DNA of 5,820 nucleotides from Planctomycetota bacterium. Its GTDB lineage: Bacteria; Planctomycetota; Phycisphaerae; UBA1845. Below the pieces are notes generated by a model that did no database searches, was not told the DNA's origin, and was given only the letters and a program-made list of their open reading frames with translations. Both the position numbers and the translations under genes were made by a program. The DNA is taken from NCBI GenBank assembly GCA_022561415.1, contig JADFRH010000162.1:1-5820 (forward strand), read 5' to 3'. Shown in pieces: positions 1 through 4,975 of the stretch (position 1 is the first letter of the stretch; each line of letters opens with the position of its first letter).

Positions 1-13
1 GGCAGGTTGAGAC

Positions 14-757
14 TTACACGTCGTTCGAGGACCCCATCAAGACGACCCTCGCGGTGGTGCCGACTCGGACGGGCCGCGTCGCTTTGGACCGCTTGGCTCC
101 GGGATACTCGAGAATGATCAAACGCGGCTGAGTCTTGCTCGCAATCCCGACCTGCAGAATCGCCTCGGCCCTGATCTTCTTGAGCTGCTTCTCGTCGAGA
201 ATCCTGCACTTGAGTTTCGACGCCCGCGCGAGTCGCACTACGCGAGCCGCAAGCGTGACCGGGTTGATGACGTTCGGCGGTTCGTGGCCCCAATCCCTGG
301 CGAGATTGACGGCATCTGATAGCGGCGCGAGCCGGCGGATGCGCCCGCTCAATCGCGGGGCGTTGCGCTTGACGAGCAGGTCGAGCGCAGAAACGCAAGA
401 TCCCTTGTTCTCTGAACTGTGCCGATCAAATCGGAACGCACCGAGTGCGAACCCCTCACAAAACGCCTCCAACGCGCCGTCTACGCCTAGCGCGCTGACG
501 CTCGCCACGTCGACTACGGCCCGCGCCTTGGCGTGCGCATTGCACCACCTGGCCGCCGCCCCGCCGATGCACCGCACGTCCTCCTGGGTGCAACGATTGC
601 GGGGTCCCGCTGACAGTGTGAGGGATGTCTCATCGATAGCCGTAATCTCACCGGGTTTCTCGGGGGCTCGCCCTGCACCTTTGGCCGAGCGCGCCGCAAC
701 CACGCGTATCATCTGCGAGGACGATCGAAGTGAGCCTGTAACAAGACCGAATCGCAA
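14..757 (-). pseudogene. Leucyl aminopeptidase (M17 family), N-terminal half, frame broken at the catalytic core
   Basis: M17 aminopeptidases remove N-terminal residues from peptides in the cytoplasm using two metal ions. The open frame codes 247 residues, about half the usual 480-500. Residues 50-112 look like the family's N-terminal macro-like domain, ending in the typical GAFRFDR. Residues 151-162 (NLARDWGHEPPN) match the NL.RDL.NEPPN block opening the peptidase domain. Residues 187-195 (LDEKQLKKI) and 199-221 (ending PRLIILEYPGA) continue the match. At 238-242 VVLMG matches VVLVG, but the expected KGVTFD, which supplies two metal ligands, is absent and a stop follows five codons later. 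In the next frame SLNLP can be read at the window edge, where the family has GGLNLKP. A net loss of about 7 bases at positions 13-34 explains this. The start is TTG at 757, chosen for a GGGAGGA site 7 bases upstream; ATG at 712 is the alternative. The family call is strong. Decay rather than a sequencing error is likely but unproven. Confidence 0.75.
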
Positions 758-764
758 GTGTTAA

Positions 765-771
765 TCCTCCC
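765..771 (-). promoter_or_regulatory. Shine-Dalgarno site supporting the TTG start of the M17 gene
   Basis: Read on the minus strand this is GGGAGGA, 7 bases before TTG at 757. The in-frame ATG at 712 has no comparable site, so the TTG start, adding 15 residues, is preferred. Confidence 0.5.
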
Positions 772-793
772 GTCATACGGGGCGACCGACAAA

Positions 794-822
794 GTCGGCT
801 GGCCGACCCCGGCGCGCCGGGG
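794..822. repeat. Two abutting dyads, one a perfect 16-bp palindrome
   Basis: GTCGGC/GCCGAC arms flank a 2-base centre at 794-807. Overlapping its last base, CCCCGGCGCGCCGGGG at 807-822 is a perfect 16-bp palindrome. They lie 37-65 bases upstream of the TTG start of the M17 gene. That position could suit an operator, or hairpins in its leader. Function is unknown, and GC-rich DNA makes palindromes somewhat more frequent. Confidence 0.5.
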
Positions 823-854
823 CTTGCCGGGCGGTGAAACCGGCTTGCCGGGCG
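821..854. repeat. 13-bp direct repeat, 21-bp period
   Basis: GGCTTGCCGGGCG occurs at 821-833 and again, identical, at 842-854, so the copies are phased by 21 bases or about two helical turns. The first copy overlaps the end of the 16-bp palindrome. It may be a paired protein-binding site or simple duplication. Confidence 0.55.
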
Positions 855-1164
855 ACGCGTTGCCAGCGTGCGACGTCATCGTAGGCCGCCCCCCAACCGG
901 CCGCAAACCGCGCGGCACGCGGCACTCGTGATGGGGTGGTAAATCACCTCTGATGCACAGATCGGTTGCCTCGATGCATGGAGGAAACCCATCGCTACAA
1001 CCGGAAGGCGATGTGCGTTCGCGATTCCGGCTCACCGCGAACGTCCGTCCGAAGTATCCAGCAAGTTCAGCCCGTATTTCCGGACGGGTCGCGCGACGCC
1101 GGCCTCAGCTCGTTCCGGGTCCGCACCATGCCTGATGTCAGGTGCCTATCACGGGGGAATGAAG

Positions 1165-1485
1165 ATGAGACCGAGCTTGAAGACCGTCTGCGTTGCTGCC
1201 GCTTTGACACTCGCGGCCGGAACGCTTGGCTGCGCTCAAAACGACCGAGCTCCCCGGCTCTCGGTGATTCCAGAGACACACCTTATTTTTAACCCCGAGT
1301 GGACTGGAATCTCGTCTCATGCCGTCGCGCGGGCTGACTGGCCGGTGACCCAAGTTTATGATTCCACCGGCGAAATCGTCGATTACCGGACAACAATGAT
1401 CGATCGGCAGATGCAGTCCGGCCGCAGCCGGGATCGGCTCACCCGAACATTCCGCTCCGATCGGCGCGGCTCAGCCCGTCGCTAA
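1165..1485 (+). CDS. Small predicted lipoprotein of unknown function
   Basis: The product has 106 residues. Residues 1-23 form a lipoprotein signal peptide: a short basic start MRPSLK, a hydrophobic core VCVAAALTLAAG, and a lipobox TLGC with the lipidated cysteine at 23. The mature part of about 84 residues has no domain I recognise. It begins CAQNDRAPRL, has an aromatic middle part (FNPEWTG, ADWPVTQVYDSTG) and ends in a strongly basic, Arg-rich tail rich in RDR and TRTF patterns. ATG 1165 is chosen because GGGGGA lies 6 bases upstream. In-frame ATGs at 1135 and 1159 would only lengthen the n-region. It should be exported and anchored to a membrane by a lipid. A hairpin follows at 1531-1548, and the next gene downstream appears to have its own promoter, so this is probably a single-gene unit. 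Confidence 0.7.
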   Translation: MRPSLKTVCVAAALTLAAGTLGCAQNDRAPRLSVIPETHLIFNPEWTGISSHAVARADWPVTQVYDSTGEIVDYRTTMIDRQMQSGRSRDRLTRTFRSDRRGSARR

Positions 1486-1530
1486 CGTAGCTCCACGCCA
1501 CACCCGCAGCCTGTTGATCATCCTGGCAGA

Positions 1531-1548
1531 GGAGGTCGGCCGGCCTCC
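1531..1548 (+). terminator. Candidate hairpin terminator after the lipoprotein gene
   Basis: GGAGGTC and GGCCTCC can form a 7-bp stem (one G-U pair) around a GGCC loop, 45 bases after the lipoprotein stop. No T-run follows, so it is not a classical intrinsic terminator. It may only slow polymerase or protect the 3' end. Confidence 0.3.
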
Positions 1549-1581
1549 AAAGCCTCCGGAATCCCCCGTTTCAGATATGCC

Positions 1582-1610
1582 TTGATCGTCGGAAGTCTTT
1601 GTAGTAGTAT
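1582..1610 (+). promoter_or_regulatory. Probable housekeeping-sigma promoter for the HU gene
   Basis: TTGATC (1582-1587) and TAGTAT (1605-1610) are separated by 17 bases, in a locally AT-rich patch that stands out from the GC-rich surroundings. An overlapping TATAAC at 1608-1613 is a closer -10 match but sits 20 bases from this -35. Transcription would start near 1617, leaving a leader of about 140 bases before the ATG at 1760. Confidence 0.5.
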
Positions 1611-1759
1611 AACTTACAAGCATTTGGGTCGTTGAGCCCGTGGAGTTGCGCAGTGCATTCGCGAACAGATTCGCGGGCAGCGCATCGAAAAATCACTCGT
1701 TCGTGTGGGTCATGCGTCACGCGATCCGCTCGGCCGGAACGAAGCGAACCACGTCCGAT

Positions 1760-2137
1760 ATGGCAACGGTAACGAAGAAAGACCTGATCGACCGAATCGC
1801 CGACGCCGAGGGCTGTAAGCGCGTCCTGGTCAAGAAGGTGATCCAGCGATTCCTGAATACCATCATCGACGAGCTTGGCAACGGCAATCGCCTGGAGTTC
1901 CGCGATTTCGGCGTCTTCGAGAGCAAGGTGCGTGCCCCGCGTCAGGCCCAGAACCCCAAGACCATGGACAAGGTCCGCGTTCCCTCACGGCGGACGGTCA
2001 AGTTCAAGGTGGGTCGCGTGATGAAAGAGCGGCTCGAACAGTCCCAGCCCGTGATCGACGAAGCCACCGGACTGGCGATCGACGCGGGCGCCACTCAGAT
2101 CGCGACTCCCGCCTCCGGCGATGGCCGCCCCGCGTAG
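1760..2137 (+). CDS. HU/IHF-family histone-like DNA-binding protein with C-terminal tail
   Basis: HU-type proteins dimerise, bind DNA without strict sequence preference, bend it and compact the nucleoid. Of 125 residues, 1-92 are the HU fold. The helical dimerisation part starts MATVTKKDLIDRIAD. The core LEFRDFGVFESKVR lies at 45-58. The DNA-embracing arm carries QNPKT at 64-68, with Pro66 in the place of the intercalating proline. The closing strand and helix is VKFKVGRVMKERL (80-92). Residues 93-125 are an extra Ala/Thr/Gly-rich tail, where HU usually ends near residue 90; it lacks the Lys/Ala repeats of some bacterial tails. The ATG start is chosen because the family match begins there. 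The frame stays open up to GTG 1640, which would add 40 residues without homology, and neither start has a clear Shine-Dalgarno site. It is convergent with the gene at 2155-2649. Whether it is HU or IHF cannot be settled from sequence alone. Confidence 0.92.
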   Translation: MATVTKKDLIDRIADAEGCKRVLVKKVIQRFLNTIIDELGNGNRLEFRDFGVFESKVRAPRQAQNPKTMDKVRVPSRRTVKFKVGRVMKERLEQSQPVIDEATGLAIDAGATQIATPASGDGRPA

Positions 2138-2162
2138 CCCAATTCACAGCGGAGTTACGCGG
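2130..2162. terminator. Inverted repeat spanning both convergent stop codons
   Basis: CCGCGTA (2130-2136) and TACGCGG (2156-2162) are perfect 7-bp inverted arms around 19 bases. The left arm covers most of the HU stop (2135-2137). The right arm covers most of the complement of the opposing stop (2155-2157). It could form a hairpin in either transcript and act as a two-way 3' end. There is no T-run on either side, so this remains tentative. Confidence 0.35.
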
Positions 2163-2649
2163 AGATGTCGATCGAATTTCCGGAGCTGTCGAGTTCCCCA
2201 AGATCGAAAGCGGCCGCGGATTCCGCGGAAATCTGGAAGGTAGTCGTCACCGTTGTCTGCTCGATGAAGATCGTAGTCTTGGTGTAAGACGACGCCATCA
2301 GGAGCGGACCGGACCCGGCGGTCAGACCGCTTCCGCCCAGTAAAGACTGCGGCGAACCGCTCGCGTCCCCCGCCCCCTGAAGCAACGCCATGAGAATGAG
2401 TAGCGCAATAAGCGCTTGCAGAACCTGGTCGTTCTCCAGATCGCCGCCGATTTCCTCAAGCATATCTGCGATGACGGAGAACACCTCGGCGATGGCCAGC
2501 GAGTTTCCGAGGACGCCGGCGCCGCCGAGCGAACCCAGCGTGACCGAAGTACTTGAGGCCGCTGACGCCGTGGAATCGGACCGAGACGCCGAAACGATAC
2601 CGGACGGAGCGGTTGACTCCGCACCGATTGAATTAATCGGACCTACCAC
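2155..2649 (-). CDS. Uncharacterised Ser/Ala/Gly-rich protein with a hydrophobic helix
   Basis: I do not recognise this 164-residue protein. The start is GTG at 2649, chosen because AGGAGG lies 9 bases upstream. The frame is open further upstream, but that extension is Arg/Cys-rich and unconvincing. Residues 1-50 are low-complexity Ser/Ala/Gly/Thr and probably disordered, with no signal peptide. Residues 51-74 form an acidic helix (AEVFSVIADMLEEIGGDLEN). Residues 75-91 are very hydrophobic (VLQALIALLILMALLQ) and could cross a membrane or pack in an oligomer. After a Gly/Ser linker, residues 121-141 alternate Thr with hydrophobic residues (YTKTTIFIEQTTVTTTFQI), as in a beta hairpin. The C-terminus is acidic. 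Third codon positions favour G and C, and the strong ribosome site supports translation. It points towards HU and away from ispE, and stands alone. A cell-surface, secreted or assembly role is possible, but nothing here proves it. Confidence 0.75.
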   Translation of the reverse strand: MVGPINSIGAESTAPSGIVSASRSDSTASAASSTSVTLGSLGGAGVLGNSLAIAEVFSVIADMLEEIGGDLENDQVLQALIALLILMALLQGAGDASGSPQSLLGGSGLTAGSGPLLMASSYTKTTIFIEQTTVTTTFQISAESAAAFDLGELDSSGNSIDISA

Positions 2650-2658
2650 TTTCCTTAA

Positions 2659-2664
2659 CCTCCT
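2659..2664 (-). promoter_or_regulatory. Strong Shine-Dalgarno site fixing the GTG start
   Basis: AGGAGG on the minus strand, 9 bases before GTG at 2649. It is the best ribosome-binding site in the window and sets the 164-residue length. Confidence 0.7.
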
Positions 2665-2742
2665 GCGGCACGCGCTGCAACACGCCGCACAGCGCCTTGG
2701 GAAAGCGTAATACAACCGGACCTCCACAGAAGCCGCGTCTCG

Positions 2743-2781
2743 CTCGGTTCCCGTAACCTCTTTCGTGGGACCGAGTTACGG
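2743..2781. repeat. Two interleaved inverted repeats (A-B-A'-B' order)
   Basis: Arm A, CTCGGTTCC (2743-2751), pairs with GGGACCGAG (2767-2775) over 9 positions with one G-T. Arm B, CCGTAAC (2751-2757), pairs perfectly with GTTACGG (2775-2781) over 7. The arms alternate rather than nest, so in RNA they would be exclusive hairpins or a pseudoknot. It lies 94-132 bases upstream of the GTG start of the minus-strand gene. Confidence 0.55.
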
Positions 2782-2949
2782 CCGGTGACGGAATAACGAA
2801 CCCAGCGCGGATGTATCGAGGTGTTGCCGAAAAGCAACGCCGCGGTGAATCAGGGCGACACAAGTCCCCCCGATCGGGCGACGATCAAGGTCCGAAGCGG
2901 CGCGACTTCGGGGCGGAATGAGCCAAGGCAGCTCGACCGGCGCCGTCGG

Positions 2950-2977
2950 TTGACGCATAGGTGGCGCAACGTAAGAT
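2950..2977 (+). promoter_or_regulatory. Probable promoter of the ispE-spoVG operon
   Basis: TTGACG (2950-2955) matches the -35 consensus at five of six positions. TAAGAT (2972-2977) matches the -10 at four of six, with a 16-base spacer. Transcription would begin near 2984, about 87 bases before the ispE ATG. No other promoter is evident before spoVG. Confidence 0.45.
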
Positions 2978-3070
2978 GTGGTCCAGTAATAGGTTAGGCT
3001 AGCCGTGTGCGCTGCGTGGCGCCGCGTGTACGAACCGAGACTCGCGTTACCTCAGCACAGCCCATTCCTG

Positions 3071-3973
3071 ATGCTTGCCCCCACAACCGAAGAGACTAAT
3101 CGCGTGGCATCGAGGTCTGCGCCGGCTCATGCGAAGATCAATCTGACGCTCGACGTTCTCGGTCGCCGCGACGATGGGTTTCACGAGCTGCGGTCTCTGG
3201 TGATCGGGCTCGAACTCCACGACACCGTGCGTTGCGCCCATTCCGAGAGACCCGGCATCGAGCTGAGCTGCCACGATGCGGCGCTTTGCGGCCCCGACAA
3301 TCTCGCCTCTCTCGCGGCCGCTGCGCTCGCCCGCCGGCTTGATCGAGACCCCGCCCTGAGAATCACGCTCGACAAGTCAATACCCGTCGGTGGCGGCATG
3401 GGCGGCGGAAGCAGCGACGCCGCCACGACGCTGCGGCTGTGCAATCAGCTCTGGGAGGCCGGTCTCGACTCACGGCAGCTTTCCGAGATCGGTGCGGAAT
3501 TAGGCTCGGATGTCCCCGTGTTTTTCTACCTCCCCAGCGCGGTCGTCTCGGGGCGCGGGGAGATCGTCCGTCGCGTGACGATGCGCTGGTCCGGTTGGGC
3601 GATGCTCGTGCTCGTACCCGAGATCGTCTCGACGGCCGCCGTCTATGCCGAATGGGGCGGGAGCGATTCGAGCGCCTTGCCGAACGACCAGGTGGACGCG
3701 ATACTCGCTTCGTCGCGGGCGGCTGAGTTTTCGCCATGGCTGTCCAACGACTTGGCGTCGGCCGTCTTTCGCGTGTCGCCGCGCGTGGCCAACACATTCG
3801 ACCGGATAAACCAGAAGGGATTCGGGCCGATGATCGTGAGCGGAGCCGGATCCACCCTGTACAGATTGTTTGACGAGAAGGAAGCGGCGCGGCGTACCGC
3901 GAGCGCCATCGAACAGCTCGGCCTCGACCTAACCACTCTCGTGGCGGCGGCGCCGTTCGGGTCGGACCTATAG
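3071..3973 (+). CDS. ispE: 4-diphosphocytidyl-2-C-methyl-D-erythritol kinase
   Basis: IspE phosphorylates the 2-hydroxyl of CDP-methylerythritol with ATP, a step of the non-mevalonate (MEP) route to isoprenoid precursors, in the cytoplasm. The 300-residue product has the GHMP-kinase signatures in order. AKINLTLDVLGRRDDGFHEL occupies 21-40, with the presumed catalytic Lys22. The ATP-binding glycine loop IPVGGGMGGGSSDAA is at 104-118. LGSDVPVFF is at 144-152, with the presumed catalytic Asp147. The C-terminal glycine motif VSGAGSTLYRLF is at 256-267. Length is normal for the family (280-310). The start is uncertain. ATG 3071 gives a 20-residue lead before AKINL, GTG 3104 would give a shorter, more typical lead, and GTG 3005 would add 22 residues without homology. 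None has a good Shine-Dalgarno site. The stop lies 18 bases before spoVG, so the two are almost certainly co-transcribed. Confidence 0.96.
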   Translation: MLAPTTEETNRVASRSAPAHAKINLTLDVLGRRDDGFHELRSLVIGLELHDTVRCAHSERPGIELSCHDAALCGPDNLASLAAAALARRLDRDPALRITLDKSIPVGGGMGGGSSDAATTLRLCNQLWEAGLDSRQLSEIGAELGSDVPVFFYLPSAVVSGRGEIVRRVTMRWSGWAMLVLVPEIVSTAAVYAEWGGSDSSALPNDQVDAILASSRAAEFSPWLSNDLASAVFRVSPRVANTFDRINQKGFGPMIVSGAGSTLYRLFDEKEAARRTASAIEQLGLDLTTLVAAAPFGSDL

Positions 3974-3991
3974 TTCTACGAGGAAACACAA

Positions 3992-4975
3992 ATGGAAATC
4001 TCCGACGTACGGGTAAGACTACTGACGGATACGAACGACCGCCTCAAGGCGGTGTGCAGTGTAACCCTGGATGAGCAGTTCGTGATTCGCGACATCAAGC
4101 TGGTGGACGGAACGGGCGGGCTGTTCGTCGCCATGCCGTCGCGGAAACTCTCCGCCCCATGTCCCAACTGCAGAACGCAAAACCATCTTCGGGCAAGATA
4201 CTGCAACGAGTGCGGGAAACAGGTTCCGGCCGGACGGATTCCCAGGGACGATAGCGGTCGCGAGAAAGCACATCGTGACATCGCCCATCCGATCACGTCC
4301 ACGTTTCGGCAGGCGATTCAACAGCGTGTGCTCGATGCGTATGAAGAGGAACTGGGAAGCGGGCCTGCCGATGTCGACGTAGTCGAGGATCGTGACGAAC
4401 AACGAGACGCTCCGACCCCGGAACCGGCGACCCCGGAACCGACGACCCCCGAACCCGAACCAGAGCTGGAACCGGAGCTGGAACCGGAGCCGAAACCGGA
4501 GGTAGACGACTACAACTCCATGATCGCCGACCTTGACCCGGGCAGAGGTCGCCGGCGGCGTACGGAATCCCGCGCGAAGCCGACAGAACAGAAGTCCGAG
4601 CGAGACGGAAACCGAACGCCCGACACCGGGCGCAATCGTCCACGAAGGACTGAGAATTCCGACGCGGGTTCGGCAGAACCGGTCGAGGAAGGGAAGTCGT
4701 CCTCCCGTGCCAGACCGAACGATCGCCCCAAGAGCCCACCGCCAGCACCGAGCGAACCTGCACGCAGTACCTCATCGAGTACGCAAGGTAGAGATGGCGC
4801 TGACCAAAACGACACGGCTTTCGGCTGGGGACTCGATGAAGTGGCGCAACCACCGCCGCGTAAGCGCGCTGCACCCAAAGTCGAAGAAGAAAAGAAGCCC
4901 GCCGTGGCACGACCGCAACCGCCGGTTGAAGACGCAGGGGGCAACGATTCAGGCTTCGGTGCCGGCATCCTCTAG
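3992..4975 (+). CDS. spoVG: SpoVG-family regulator with inserted zinc ribbon and long disordered tail
   Basis: SpoVG proteins bind nucleic acid; in Firmicutes they influence septation, sporulation and virulence genes. Residues 1-53 match the core: MEISDVRVRL, then FVIRDIKLVDGTGGLFVAMP and SRKL. Cys57, Cys60, Cys71 and Cys74 form a CX2C-X10-CX2C zinc ribbon placed inside the domain. The core then resumes with AHRDIAHPITSTFRQAIQQRVLDAYEEEL (93-121). Ordinary SpoVG is about 85-100 residues; this one has 327. The tail holds a Pro/Glu repeat (141-170), a DDYNSMIADL segment (172-181), a basic Arg/Pro/Ser-rich stretch, and two copies of an ND-FG-G motif at 273-281 and 318-326. ATG is supported by GAGGA 7 bases upstream. 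The gene follows ispE by 18 bases. I recall similar zinc-ribbon SpoVG proteins from planctomycetes. Targets and the role of the tail are unknown here. Confidence 0.93.
   Translation: MEISDVRVRLLTDTNDRLKAVCSVTLDEQFVIRDIKLVDGTGGLFVAMPSRKLSAPCPNCRTQNHLRARYCNECGKQVPAGRIPRDDSGREKAHRDIAHPITSTFRQAIQQRVLDAYEEELGSGPADVDVVEDRDEQRDAPTPEPATPEPTTPEPEPELEPELEPEPKPEVDDYNSMIADLDPGRGRRRRTESRAKPTEQKSERDGNRTPDTGRNRPRRTENSDAGSAEPVEEGKSSSRARPNDRPKSPPPAPSEPARSTSSSTQGRDGADQNDTAFGWGLDEVAQPPPRKRAAPKVEEEKKPAVARPQPPVEDAGGNDSGFGAGIL
4412..4501 (+). repeat. In-frame coding tandem repeats (15-base then 12-base units)
   Basis: Three 15-base units encode PTPEP, ATPEP and TTPEP (4412-4456). They are followed by 12-base units encoding EPEL, EPEL and EPEP, then a partial KPE (4457-4501). 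Units differ by few bases. Both unit lengths are multiples of three, so copy changes would alter tail length without breaking the spoVG frame. Confidence 0.8.

Larger units (their letters stand above)
758..1164. other. Gene-free stretch with clustered dyads and a direct repeat
   Basis: This 407-base divergent region lies between the minus-strand M17 remnant and the plus-strand lipoprotein. It must hold the promoters of both, but I find no convincing -35/-10 pair in either direction. Its visible content is a 14-base dyad, a 16-bp palindrome and a 13-bp direct repeat, all within 794-854. Further on there is a weak dyad GTGAT/ATCAC at 928-932 and 943-947. At 1071-1088 there is a hairpin CCCGT/ACGGG, whose right arm could instead pair with CCGTCCG at 1045-1051. 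Open frames crossing this stretch resemble no known protein and overlap the lipoprotein in another frame. Confidence 0.5.
2650..3070. other. Gene-free divergent region
   Basis: This 421-base interval separates the minus-strand 164-residue gene from plus-strand ispE. It contains the ribosome site of the former, a pair of interleaved inverted repeats at 2743-2781, and a probable ispE promoter at 2950-2977. For the minus-strand gene I see only a weak AT patch at about 2705-2715 (TATTAC on the minus strand) without a good -35. The rest is GC-rich DNA with no gene I can support. Confidence 0.5.

Noticed and set aside
135..764. Plus-strand 209-codon open frame opposite the M17 gene
   Set aside because: It is antisense to a recognisable aminopeptidase, and its product is low-complexity Ala/Ser/Arg with no family match.
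709..1035. Minus-strand 108-codon open frame over the palindrome region
   Set aside because: The Pro/Gly/Arg-rich product has no recognisable domain and overlaps the start of the better-supported M17 gene.
966..1292. Plus-strand 108-codon frame overlapping the lipoprotein gene
   Set aside because: It overlaps the lipoprotein signal peptide region in another frame and encodes nothing recognisable.
2390..2710. Plus-strand 106-codon frame opposite the orphan protein
   Set aside because: The minus-strand frame is longer and has an AGGAGG site at the right spacing; this one has no such support.
2743..2781. Integron attC site
   Set aside because: attC arms nest (R-L-L-R), whereas these arms alternate, and no integron core motifs or integrase are seen.
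3363..3989. Minus-strand 208-codon frame opposite ispE
   Set aside because: It is an Arg/Pro-rich antisense shadow of a clear ispE gene.
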